Below are positions 1 to 8,181 of a stretch of 64,000 nucleotides of DNA, one piece after another. The stretch is from the NCBI GenBank assembly GCA_023376005.1, contig CM042152.1, positions 69,669,139-69,733,138 on the forward strand, read 5' to 3'. This stretch comes from Doryteuthis pealeii (Eukaryota > Mollusca > Cephalopoda > Myopsida > Loliginidae). Position 1 is the stretch's first letter; every line of letters begins with the position of its first letter. The translations under genes were made by a program, and so were the position numbers. The notes under the pieces are model-generated. The model did no database searches, was not told the DNA's origin, and was given only the letters and a program-made list of their open reading frames with translations.

Positions 1-229
1 CGTAATGAAAAGCAGATATGCGCAAACCTAAACCAGATACAGTTAAATACACAAATATCTTCAAATTTAATGTAGAAGAAGATTATGTGACTATTTCTTG
101 TTTGTAAATAATTTTCTCATAAGATGCTATACATGAGATACAGCAAACTATATATAAATGAATAATATTGGGCATGTATTTATTAAAACATTTTTTAACA
201 AAAATGGGGACCATTTAATGTTGCATACT

Positions 230-405
230 TAATTTTTGAGTATATATCATACAGGATTGTTCTTTATTCTATGTATTAATTATTTTGACAATAAATTAAA
301 TACTCCTTTATATACCTCAGCAATTCTTGAGGGTATTGTGATGTAAGCAGTGACATAGTTTCGGTTACACACACCAAATCTCTGTTATAATAAGATATTG
401 TATTT
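230..405 (+). mobile_element. 3' end fragment of the CTAG-hairpin element family
   Basis: It carries the family's 3' signature: a GTGATGTAAGCAGTGACATAG block, then TTTCGGTTACA, then an ATCTC..TTATAATAAGAT end. The same ending is seen at 5172, 7996, 28268, 28715, 60583 and 63567. The 5' hairpin end is missing, so this is a truncated copy. Confidence 0.6.
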
Positions 406-599
406 GTGTGGCATTTCATATGCAAAAGCAATAAAGCTACAGTTTAACTGTAAATTGTTATACTCTTTTTAATAATATATATATATATATATAATAATAT
501 ATTATATATATATATATGTGTGAGTAAATATGGAAAATAAATCCGACAATATAAAGAAAATTTGAAAAAACAAGTGTTCCGAAAATATGATGAATTTAA

Positions 600-648
600 T
601 TATCGATGTTTAAACATTTCGGTTTCATTAAACCTTCGTCAGGATGTA
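600..648 (-). ncRNA. Hammerhead-like ribozyme core, left arm of the foldback
   Basis: On the minus strand CTGACGA is followed by A, then stem II GGTTT/AAACC with loop AATG, then GAAA, then the perfect palindrome ATGTTTAAACAT and AUC at the expected cleavage position. Only three pairs (ATC/GAT) are obvious next to the core in stem I. The extra A between the CUGANGA box and stem II is not canonical, so activity is uncertain. Confidence 0.5.
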
Positions 649-716
649 TCTTGTGGTGAAGATTTTCATCTCCTATCATCTATAAAAACATCCATCATTT
701 TTTTCACCACAAGATA

Positions 717-762
717 CATCCTGACGAAGATTTAATGAAACCGAAATGTTTAAACATCGATA
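717..762 (+). ncRNA. Hammerhead-like ribozyme core, right arm of the foldback
   Basis: This mirrors the left-arm core: CTGACGA, GAAA and the ATGTTTAAACAT palindrome are intact. The 5' strand of stem II reads GATTT instead of GGTTT, which breaks one pair with AAACC. It is probably a decayed partner of the 600-648 core. Confidence 0.4.
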
Positions 763-933
763 ATTAAATTCATCATATTTTCGGAACACTTGTTTTTTCA
801 AATTTTCTTATATATATAAAATGTTGTTCCGGTTCCAACGGGAGAAAATTCAATATATTTATAAATAAATAAGAAGGTCTGCAAAATGTATTTTGTTGTT
901 CTCAGAAAAAAATTTTTAATTCTTTTTTGTTTT

Positions 934-939
<6 letters not shown>

Positions 940-979
<40 letters not shown>
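940..979. repeat. (TA)n microsatellite
   Basis: About 20 uninterrupted TA units border the minisatellite that follows. Confidence 0.95.
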
Positions 980-981
<2 letters not shown>

Positions 982-1237
982 CTGTAAACAGGGCTTCCAA
1001 TTGCCAACCAGCATCTCAGGCAAAATTCACCTTATTAATTGAATGACTCTCATATATGTATATAAAGAAAAAGATACTACTATAAACAATGCTTCCTATT
1101 GCCAACTTCTTTAGGCAAAATTCACCTTATTTATTGAATGAACCTTGTATATATAAATAAAAAGGTAAAACTGTAAACAGTGCTTCCTATTGTCAACTCC
1201 TTTAGGCAACATTCACTTTATTTATTGAATGATCCTC

Positions 1238-1450
1238 ATATATATATATATTTTGAGGATATGTGCTTAATTGAAGTCATACCTAATTTTGGAAATTAAT
1301 TAGTTAATAATTAATGAATTTAGGCAGGTATATATGTTCAAATATAAGGCTAAACAAATCGAGATGCCCGCCTTCAATTAAGCACATATCTTCAAAAAAA
1401 TTTCGGCTTAAAGCCATATAAAAATAAACACATTTGTTTGTTTACTTAAC

Positions 1451-1498
<48 letters not shown>

Positions 1499-1500
1499 TG
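1238..1500. mobile_element. Fragment of the GATATGTGCTTAATTGAAG foldback family, plus (TA)n
   Basis: It starts with GATATGTGCTTAATTGAAG and carries part of the reverse-complement arm (CTTCAATTAAGCACATATC) near 1372-1390. Related copies are at 5655-5790, 16610-16810 (both arms retained) and 34080-34240. A (TA)22 tract follows at about 1449-1493. Confidence 0.7.
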
Positions 1501-1599
1501 CAAACCGTGCTTCCTATTGACAACATATACCCTTGGAAAAGTATGAATTCCCATTATCCCTGCAGCTATGGGTTAAATACTACCACTACAGTTCTTCTA

Positions 1600-1660
1600 T
1601 TAGTATGGCTCTGGCATTAAATAACCCATGATGTTGATATGCCATTAAACAAAAGAGTCA
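1600..1660 (+). repeat. Fragment with the shared LINE/SINE 3' tail
   Basis: It contains ATTAAATAACCCATGATGTT and GTTGATATGCCATTAAAC, the 3' tail also found on the RNase-H LINE and two SINE families. It lies inside the minisatellite; the C counterpart is near 17325-17355. Confidence 0.55.
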
Positions 1661-2814
1661 AGCCAGCTGCCAACTCTTCAGCAAAAATTCATCTTATTAA
1701 TTGAATGACCCTCGTATCGTATACATAAAGAAAAAAAGTGCAACTGTAAACAGTATTTCCTATTGCCAACTCCTCATGCAAAATTCACTTTACTTATTGA
1801 ATGACCCCCCCCCCCCCGTATACATAATGAAAAGATACGACTGTAAACAGTACCTCTTATTGCCAACTCCTTAGACAAAATTCACCTTATTTATTGAACA
1901 ACCCTTGTGTATGCAGTAAATTCTAATAAAAATGGTAAAATCACCTTATTTATTGAATGACCCTTGTATATATAAAGAAAAACATGCAACAGTAAACAGT
2001 GATTTCTATTGCCAACTCCTTAAGAAAATTTACCTTATTTATTGAATGACCCTCATACATATAAAGAAAAACGTGCAACTGTAAACAGTGCTTCCTGTTG
2101 CCAACACCTTAGACAAAATTCACCTTATTTATTGAACGACCTTGTGTATGCAGTAAATTCTAATAAAAATGGTAAAATCCCCTTATTTATTGAATGACCC
2201 TCATATATAATGAAAAACGTGCAACTGTAAACAGTGCTTCCTATTGCCAACTCCTTTGACAAAATTCACCTTGTTTATTGAACGACCATTGTATATGCAG
2301 TAAATTCTAATAAAAATGGTAAAATCCCCTTATTTATTGATATGACCCTCGCATACATAAAGAAAAAGTTGCAACTCCTCACACAAAATTCACTTTACTT
2401 ATTGAATGACTATATATATAAAGAAAAAGATCAGTGCTTCCTATTGCCAACTCCTTAGACAAAATTCACCTTATTTATTGAACGACCATTGTATATGCAG
2501 TAAATTCTAATAAAAATGGTAAAATCCGGAATGATAAAGTTCAAGCAAACTCTCAAAGATGGCAATTAGCCGTGACATATTTAGTTGATAATTTCTTGTT
2601 GAGTTTTGAATTAATTCATTCATGTCTAAACACTCGGCTGATGCTTGGTTGATGCTTATAGAAAGGTGGCAAAATATCAACTCTATCAATCTTTATTGAG
2701 TTTTAATTAGAACTCTTCAACTTTTAACACGAGATTCATTCATCATTAATGTCAGCATAAAAATTAAGTGAACTCTTCAAGATTAAATTATTTACTGTGA
2801 AATATTACCATTTT

Positions 2815-3730
2815 GTACAGGGTGTGGCAGAAGGTAGGTATTTACCCAACCCATTCGCAACAGGCAGGATGTGTCGCCCAGTGAGAATCAAACTCACTAT
2901 TTAGTACTAGGTATTTATCCAACCCATTCGCAATGGGTAGGATGTGACACCCAGTGAGAATCAAACTCACTATTCAGTACTAGGTATTTATCCAACCCAT
3001 TTGCAATGGGTAGGATGTGACGCCCAGTGAGAATAAAACTCACTATTCAGTACGAGGTATTTCAACCCTTTCACAACAGACATGATGTGACACAAGTTTG
3101 CAGTTATGGGGCATTCTGTGAGAATCAAACTCATTATTCAGTAGAATGTATTTACTCAACCCATTCGCAACAGACAGGATGTGACACAGTCCCAATTATG
3201 AGGCACCCAGTGAGAATCAAATTCACCAAAGATGCTGATAAAAGGACGCAGTAAAATGGTATCCATGCATCCCAGTTTTTTTTTTCCCTCACCATTTCAA
3301 ACTAACTGTAAATACATTTCAATAGTTTCTTAGAAACGTATTACACAGTATAAGTTACAAGGTAGGAGTTAGACAGCTTTAGTTGGGACCCATAAATTTT
3401 CTCGGTGTCTCATTCAAAGCAAATATGTGCATCCCAGGACGCACTAAATTTAAAAGCTATCAGCATCACTGAATTCCCTATTCATCAGTAGATATTTACC
3501 CAACCTATTTGCAACAGGTAGGATGTGACACAAAGTCATGATTGTGGGGCATCCTGTGAGATTCAAACACTATTCAGTAGTAGGTATTTAACCAACCCTT
3601 TCACAACGGTTAGGATGTGACACAAGTTTGCAATTATGGGGCATCCAGTGAGAATCAAACTCATTATACAGTAGAATGTATTTATCCAACCCATTCACCA
3701 TAGGTAGGATATGACACATGCTTACATTTA
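2815..3730 (-). repeat. 73-bp array derived from a tRNA-like SINE T-arm (3 regular units in copy A, then degenerate units)
   Basis: Regular 73-bp units start at about 2836. Each contains TAGGTATTTATCCAACCCAT and CCAGTGAGAATCAAACTCAC. On the minus strand the latter reads as a tRNA T-arm and B-box (GTGAGTTTGATTCTCAC) next to GGGTG. The array lies directly 3' of a tRNA-like SINE head at 3736-3820, so it looks like the SINE's 3' half amplified in tandem. Degenerate longer units continue to 3730 around a small inverted-repeat element. Confidence 0.8.
3231..3467. mobile_element. Small inverted-repeat (MITE-like) element, GATGCTGATA...TATCAGCATC
   Basis: It begins GATGCTGATA and ends TATCAGCATC, with ACGCA motifs inside both ends. 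A full copy in C (20359-20634) has the sub-terminal GTGCGTCCTG that is deleted here and in copy B. Other copies: 25530-25859 and 61915-62171. No transposase is visible. Confidence 0.75.
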
Positions 3731-3735
3731 TGAAG

Positions 3736-3820
3736 GATCCAGGGAAGATCAAACTCACTATTCAGTAGTAGTTGATCTGCAAGATTAACTTGCAAACCAT
3801 TGAACCATGATGGGACATTG
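3736..3820 (-). mobile_element. tRNA-like head of a SINE
   Basis: On the minus strand the sequence has an A-box-like CATGGTTCAATGGTTTGCAA, an anticodon-arm-like segment and a B-box-like GTGAGTTTGATCTTC. It is the only copy in A that retains the 5' half of the tRNA-like sequence; the tandem T-arm units follow it. Confidence 0.65.
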
Positions 3821-3922
3821 CTTGAGAGAATTATAATTAGAAATAATGCTAGATTCAACAATCTTTCTATGTTGTTTAATTAACTAACCTATAAAGATTG
3901 CTGAATCTAACATTATAGATTT

Positions 3923-4456
3923 GATTCAAACTCTAAGGAGATTCTGATATGCTGGATCCCAAGCCATATAGGAGTGAGGGGGAATGAAAGAGCTGATTCT
4001 GCAGCTAAATCAGCTCTAGATTTGATCCCAGACATGTTCAAGATTCCATATACTGACTTGAAACCTAAAATTAATAGATTTCTTCATACAAAATGGCAAC
4101 AACGCTGGAATAACAACATCCACAATAAACTCTTCCTAATCAAACCTAATCAAACCCAATTTGAGAGGCTGGAGACCTACTTTTAGAAAGTCTAGAAAGG
4201 AACAAGTCATTGCGTCCCAATTACGCATTGGTCATACAAGATTAACGTACTCCTATATACTCAAATAAGAACAACAACCACAATGTGGAACATGTCAAAC
4301 ACCTTTGACTGTTAAACACTTATTCATGGAATGCAGGTTTTTCACATCAGAAACCGTTATTTTAATGCAAACAATATGAAAGATCTATTTGAAAATGTCA
4401 ACATGGAGGACATTCTGTCCTTTTTGAGGGAAATAAAATTATACCATAGAATATAG
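3923..4456 (+). pseudogene. LINE ORF C-terminus (RNase H end plus zinc-knuckle region), frameshifted, copy A
   Basis: The frame from 3923 reads ...ILICWIPSHIGVRGNERAD, the classic end of a non-LTR retrotransposon RNase H domain; the aspartate of NERAD is a catalytic residue in that family. It continues through a basic, tryptophan-containing linker. A ~10-bp duplication relative to copy C (around 4140-4155) shifts the frame, and a small deletion near 4339 shifts it again before the ending ...LSFLREIKLYHRI and a stop near 4456. A C-x2-C...H...C motif (CGTCQTP...HLFMEC) is conserved. The 3' UTR runs to ~4640 and ends with a GTTGATATGCTGTTAAAA tail and TCAACCAACC-type repeats. The rest of the LINE is absent, so this is a 5'-truncated dead copy. 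I-like/Jockey-like clades carry RNase H; the clade is not assigned. Confidence 0.85.
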
Positions 4457-4639
4457 ACATGAACTTAATCAATACCATACAACATGATCCCCAATGGTGC
4501 TAACACATTGTTAAAACCAATTACTAAAAAGTAAAAATATAAATACACAAACATATATTACTTCGTAACCATTAGGCATGACATAACCCTAGACAGGTTG
4601 ATATGCTGTTAAAATTAATCAACCAACCAGCAATCAAAC

Positions 4640-5020
4640 AATTTAATGATCATGACACTTCTCATGATGCATGTCAGTGTGATAGGCATGCAAAAACAAC
4701 AGCATCATTATTTGAACTAGTATGCAAATTAACCACACCATATATTATGTAAACCTTTATTTCTCAGTGATATATAAGACACATTGCATGATTTTAAACA
4801 CACTAATAACATGGGCTGTTTTGCGGCAAATCTAACTGAGATTTTCATAGACACCTTCAAACTCTACCTTATCATTACCAAGATTCACACACATACACCC
4901 CCTAAGCCGATTAATAACATCCATGACAAATATGATTTTGATTTTTTTTTCTTTTGTGTAGCATGTCCTTTTTTTCCCTGATTTTGATATTGTCTATGAT
5001 GCAGTTACTTATGATAATTA
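4640..5020. other. No recognisable gene
   Basis: AT-rich sequence between the LINE tail and the next element fragment; nothing beyond short homopolymers is seen. The A and C copies differ here (C lacks ~4870-5010). Confidence 0.6.
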
Positions 5021-5172
5021 ATGAATAAGATACATTCTATGTATTAATGCTTTTGACTATAAATTAAAAACATTGAAAAACTTTCGATATTCCTGAGGGT
5101 ATTGTGATGTAACCAATGGCGTAGTTTTGGTTACAGACAGATAGATACCAAATCTCCATTATAATAAGATAA
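5020..5172 (+). mobile_element. 3' end fragment of the CTAG-hairpin element family
   Basis: It ends with GTTTTGGTTACAGACAGA and CTCCATTATAATAAGAT, the family's 3' signature. The 5' part is missing. Confidence 0.6.
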
Positions 5173-5257
5173 GTAACACCTGGTTACTGACAGTTTTTCA
5201 CCTATGTGATCTTCAGACCAAAAATGTGTTGGAGGGGGGGTATATAAAAATGAAAAG

Positions 5258-5468
5258 AACAACAAGGTATTTAGGAGGATGATATTTTTACTTAGCCAAT
5301 GCTGCAGTAATAAACAGAAGCCGCAAAACACTGACAAAAACAAAGGCTTACAAACTTCTGTTTGACAAAAGTTTATTTCTATATAGATGATAGCCCTGAT
5401 GATGGTTTGATGAACAAACCGAAACGCTGTAGCATCTTCTAAGTAAAAATATCATCCTTCTAAACACC
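5258..5468. repeat. Foldback element enclosing a hammerhead-like core
   Basis: Arms at 5258-5297 and 5427-5468 are reverse complements (AACAACAAGGTATTTAGGAG versus its complement). The hammerhead-like core at 5390-5437 lies just inside the right arm. The left arm retains only a remnant of the core's 3' half. Copies exist in B (~13785-14010) and C (~22480-22710). Confidence 0.7.
5390..5437 (+). ncRNA. Hammerhead-like ribozyme core
   Basis: CTGATGA (5396-5402), an unpaired T, stem II GGTTTG/CAAACC (6 bp, loop ATGAA), GAAA (5421-5424), a short stem III (AC..GU) and GUA before GCATC. Stem I can form GC and GAT pairs with GCATC if one C and one A are bulged. The C copy (~22620-22660) carries changes that weaken stem II. 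The extra base after the CUGAUGA box lowers confidence. Confidence 0.45.
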
Positions 5469-5654
5469 TTGTTGTTTTTTTGCTTTTATATACTTACATA
5501 CTGTTGGATTGATTTCCATTTTTCCTTATATATATATATATAGTAAATATGCACATGCAAAAATGAACATTTTTCTCTATTAATAGATGTACATATATAT
5601 ATATGAGGTTAAGTAAACAAACAAATGTGTTTATTTTTATATGGCTTTAAGCCG

Positions 5655-5785
5655 ACAATTTTTGGAGGATATGTGCTTAATTGAAGTCGTACCTAATTTT
5701 GAAAATTAATTAGTTAATAATTAATGAATTTCAGGCGGGCATATATGTTCAAATGTAAGGCTAAACGAATCGAGAAAATGTCAAT
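5655..5785 (+). mobile_element. GATATGTGCTTAATTGAAG family fragment
   Basis: It matches 1252-1370 and 34080-34140, including GTTAATAATTAATGAATTT and AGGCTAAAC.AATCGAGA. It abuts the minus-strand tRNA-hammerhead element and may be its 3' region, because on the minus strand it lies directly downstream of the ribozyme. Confidence 0.5.
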
Positions 5786-5827
5786 CCCTGAACGTACATT
5801 TCGACCTATTTGGTCTCATCAGCAAGG
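5786..5827 (-). ncRNA. Hammerhead ribozyme (minimal type I), minus strand
   Basis: All core positions are present: stem I CCTTG/CAGGG (5 pairs, one G-U), CTGATGA, stem II GACC/GGTC with loop AAATA, GAAA, a stem III ATG/CGT (with a U-G pair) around TA, and a U at the cleavage position after GU. There is no extra base in the core. It lies 17 nt downstream of a tRNA-like head on the same strand (5844-5921). The noisy copy B has a damaged version near 14310-14350; C has lost the region by deletion between (TA)n tracts. Function is inferred from family rules, not tested. Confidence 0.8.
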
Positions 5828-5843
5828 TTATAGACAGGGGAGA

Positions 5844-5921
5844 CTGCTCCGTGTGTGACTCAAAACCTCGACTGTCAAGTTGACAGGCGAAGTCTCTAAC
5901 CATTACACTAGCTTGCCAATT
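5844..5921 (-). mobile_element. tRNA-like head of a SINE fused to a hammerhead ribozyme
   Basis: On the minus strand: an A-box-like TAGTGTAATGGTTAGAG (complement of 5894-5910) and a B-box-like GAGGTTTTGAGTC (complement of 5857-5869), spaced as in a tRNA. The ribozyme at 5786-5827 follows 17 nt after the head. This is a Pol III-type promoter arrangement driving a self-cleaving RNA; transcription is inferred. Confidence 0.7.
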
Positions 5922-6003
5922 CCACATTCTTCGTTCGTTTTGAAACTTATATATATTCCACTTTTTATTGACTTCTTACATGACAGTATGAGGTTAAGTA
6001 AAT

Positions 6004-6030
<27 letters not shown>

Positions 6031-6040
<10 letters not shown>

Positions 6041-6118
6041 GAGAAAGGTAGACGAACACGAGATGTTGTACAAAATGGATGTTTATTTTGTACAACATCC
6101 TGTGTTCGTCTACCTTTC
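6031..6118. repeat. Hairpin with ~37-bp arms
   Basis: GAGAAAGGTAGACGAACACG and its complement flank a short centre (GGATGTTT). The hairpin recurs in B (14553-14635) and C (22890-22970, with (TG)n and substitutions). It separates the two oppositely oriented tRNA-hammerhead elements. Confidence 0.85.
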
Positions 6119-6173
6119 TCAACATAATGTCGGATTAATTTCCTCTTATTTCTCCCATTGTGTGCTACGTATC

Positions 6174-6240
6174 GGTGGCCCAGAGGTAGAGTTTCTGATT
6201 TTGCATGCTGGGTTCCCGGTTTCGATTTCTGTCGGAGGGA
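6174..6240 (+). mobile_element. tRNA-like head of a second SINE fused to a hammerhead ribozyme
   Basis: The sequence has an A-box (TGGCCCAGAGGTAGAG) and a B-box-like GGTTTCGATTTC ending in GTCGGAGGG, in tRNA spacing. A hammerhead ribozyme starts 14 nt later. The head is not the same sequence as the one at 5844-5921, so two versions share one architecture. Copies: 14688-14757 (noisy B) and ~23033-23090 (C). Confidence 0.75.
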
Positions 6241-6253
6241 CATTGTAAGTATA

Positions 6254-6296
6254 CATCGCTGATGAGACTTAATAAAGTTGAAACAGCTGTACGATG
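6254..6296 (+). ncRNA. Hammerhead ribozyme (minimal type I)
   Basis: Textbook core: stem I CATCG (6254-6258) with CGATG (6292-6296); CTGATGA (6259-6265); stem II GACTT/AAGTT with AATA loop; GAAA (6280-6283); stem III from the 8-nt palindrome ACAGCTGT (6283-6290); A at the cleavage position (GUA). A palindromic stem III is typical of minimal hammerheads thought to act as dimers. The same 43 nt are unchanged in copy C (23105-23147). In copy B homology breaks inside the ribozyme (14784). Self-cleavage is predicted, not shown. Confidence 0.88.
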
Positions 6297-6459
6297 TTCT
6301 ACATGGGGCACGATATTTGCCGAGTTTGCTTGTCATGATTATTTTCAAATAATTATCGAATTTTATACGATATACGCATTGTAATTGCATTCAAGCAAAA
6401 AAAGTATAAATAATATATACTTTACTCAACAATGCTTTCTAAAGCAAATTATCAAATCT

Positions 6460-6464
<5 letters not shown>

Positions 6465-6541
<77 letters not shown>
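6465..6541. repeat. (TA)n microsatellite
   Basis: About 38 TA units at the left edge of a foldback element. Copy C has a much shorter tract here. Confidence 0.95.
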
Positions 6542-6544
<3 letters not shown>

Positions 6545-6545
6545 A

Positions 6546-6956
6546 GTTTTGTTGAACTGTACAGACAATTCCTGTCGGACAAGTTTTTCATTGATCCATT
6601 CCAATTTTGGGCCATCTTTCTGGTGTAACAGTCCCCTAAAGGTTTTCAAACTAGCGCTTTCGGCAATACAATTTGCCATCCTCAGGTAGGAGCCGATGGT
6701 ATGATTTGTGTTCTCGTTTTTAACGAGAACGAGTAGTAGCAAGGAATTAGTGGGAGGTAATAACCATTGGTAGTAGGAGGTTGTAGGAATGGTAGCGGTT
6801 CGAGCGAGCGTTGCAGTAGTGATTTTATGTGGGAGGGGGGCTGTTATACCAGTTACACCCCAACACCAGAAAGATGGCCCAAAAATTGGAATGGATCAAC
6901 AAAAAACTTGTCCGACAGGAATTGTCTGTACAGTTCAACAAAACTTGTATAAAAGA
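6546..6956. repeat. Foldback element with ~100-bp arms and a hammerhead-like core in the spacer
   Basis: Arms at 6542-6630 and 6850-6956 are reverse complements (TGTACAGACAATTCCTGTCG at the left, its complement at the right). The spacer holds a minus-strand hammerhead-like core at 6644-6690. Copy C: 23333-23765. Apparent open frames across it are not coding. Confidence 0.8.
6644..6690 (-). ncRNA. Hammerhead-like ribozyme core
   Basis: On the minus strand: CTGAGGA, an extra T, stem II GGCAA/TTGCC, GAAA, and the palindrome AGCGCT followed by A. Stem III has no loop and could only form between two molecules. Copy C (23460-23499) keeps the core and changes the flanks. The extra T makes it non-canonical. 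Confidence 0.5.
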
Positions 6957-7185
6957 AAAAATGCTGCCAAAATACACTTATTTTAATATATATATTGTGG
7001 CTGTCGATAACAACAGAGACAAAGAAACCGTTGAACAGTAACATTTGACAAAGGGTATCTAACGAACCTGAAAATTTATGTAAAAAAATAATAAAAAGTA
7101 AGTGAATCCAATACTCCATAATATCGAGTTCATTCATTTATTATTTTCATGCTTCACAATAACGCCTAATTTAAAAAAACATTTA

Positions 7186-7234
<49 letters not shown>

Positions 7235-7362
7235 ATCTATTAATGCTGTTATAATTTCTAGTGATTGATCCATATATGTGAAGATGCTTACAAGTTATTA
7301 CTTTACACACACACACACACACACACACACTATATATAATATTATATTATATATATATATAT
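7186..7362. repeat. Poly-A, (TA)n and (AC)n microsatellites
   Basis: A poly-A run, then (TA)n, then (AC)12 near 7303-7330 and an interrupted AT tract that borders the next element. Confidence 0.9.
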
Positions 7363-7996
7363 TACTAGCAAATATATGCACCCTCCGGGTGCAAGTATTT
7401 AAGTTTTTAATGTAAAAAATATTGTATTAAATTAGAAAGGCTAAGAAACTAAATAAGAATACAGATAAAAAGATTTGAAAAGAGGGGGGTTATAATCGAA
7501 AAATAGAAACAACTGAAACTTACTCTTCCATCACATCTCGTCTTTCATTGTTATTTTTTTATAATTTAAGTATTTAGTTAAAGAGGAAGTAAAGAATAAA
7601 ATGTCAGTTATTTTATCTTGTTAATGGATTTCATTTAAGATTTCATTGAAGAGATTTTTGCTATATTCATTAAAATAAAACCAAACAGTTAGAAATCAAT
7701 AATACTAAGCACATATTTATTAAATTCGATTTTTTAATATTAATATGCAAATTAGCCTTCCAGTTCACGCTATAGACCGCTATTTTGTTATATATAAATA
7801 TAATTGCATGTTGTCAGTATGTAGACATAGTTAACAGTATTAATAATGTAAGACAATTTTATTAATAATTGAGGTTTAAATAAAAATAAAATCATGGAGA
7901 ATGTGATGTCAATAACTAAGAGAATTGTGACTTGAGTAGGAATATAGTTTCGGTTACAGACAGAAAAACCCACAATCTCCATTATAATAAGATATT
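7363..7996 (+). mobile_element. CTAG-hairpin element, ~630 bp, forward orientation
   Basis: It begins CTAGCAAATATATGCACCC with a GCACCCTCCGGGTGC hairpin and ends TTTCGGTTACAGACAGAAA...CTCCATTATAATAAGAT. A second full copy at 62945-63567 is in the same orientation. At the equivalent place in copy C (23938-24580) the element is reversed between the same flanks. No protein is encoded. The class is not assigned; a 5' hairpin with a short AT-rich tail suggests a non-autonomous retroelement. Confidence 0.75.
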
Positions 7997-8130
7997 GACC
8001 AATAAGCAAATATCTATGTTAATTTGTATGTTTGTAAACTTCTATATTTGTAGATGTCTACCGGCTGAGAATTCAGGTGAACCTACAAACCAATTACTAA
8101 CAATGTCTTTTCTCTCTCTCTCTTTTTCAG

Positions 8131-8181
8131 GTTGTTTAGTTGGCGATGGATTATGTGGACCAGAAGGAAGTTGTATTGATG
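8131..8181 (+). CDS. Putative 51-bp exon, phase 1-1, cysteine-containing peptide (copy A)
   Basis: A pyrimidine tract (8107-8128) ends in CAG, and the segment is followed by a consensus GTAAGT donor. Taking the open frame, the exon starts at the second base of a codon and ends after the first base of a codon, so both introns are phase 1. It encodes CLVGDGLCGPEGSCIDG. Copy C has the same exon with one change (Glu to Asp, GAA to GAC), a conservative difference in otherwise decaying surroundings. Symmetric phase-1 exons are common in modular extracellular proteins. The gene is not recognised; no neighbouring exon was found in the window. It could be a fortuitous splice-like ORF. Confidence 0.5.

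Larger units (their letters stand above)
557..807. repeat. Foldback element with hammerhead-like cores in both arms
   Basis: Two ~103-bp arms (557-659 and 706-807) are near-perfect reverse complements around a ~45-bp centre. Each arm contains a CTGACGA...GAAA hammerhead-like core followed by the palindrome ATGTTTAAACAT. The noisy copy B repeats it near 9050-9310. Copy C lacks the segment (A ~480-960 is absent at ~16305), so it is a structural difference between A and C. Confidence 0.85.
981..2520. repeat. Diverged minisatellite, ~90-125-bp units
   Basis: About a dozen units repeat a GTAAACAGTGCTTCCTATTG block, a CCAACTCCTTAGACAAAATT block, TTCACCTTATTTATTGAATG and a TATATAAAGAAAAA stretch. 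Units differ in length and one carries a C15 run (1805 region). The array is interrupted at 1238-1660 by a foldback fragment, a (TA)n tract and a SINE/LINE-tail fragment. It is present in copies B (9490-11070) and C (16305-18100). No coding capacity is seen. Confidence 0.85.

Noticed and set aside
2815..3730. CRISPR-like array
   Set aside because: Units are directly tandem without distinct spacers and derive from a tRNA-like SINE in a eukaryotic sequence.
5880..6742. Open frames of 85-141 codons around the hammerhead elements
   Set aside because: They cross hairpins and (TA)n and appear on both strands because of the inverted repeats.
6767..7041. Overlapping 60-70-codon frames
   Set aside because: Three frames over one foldback arm; none has a start context or recognised motif.
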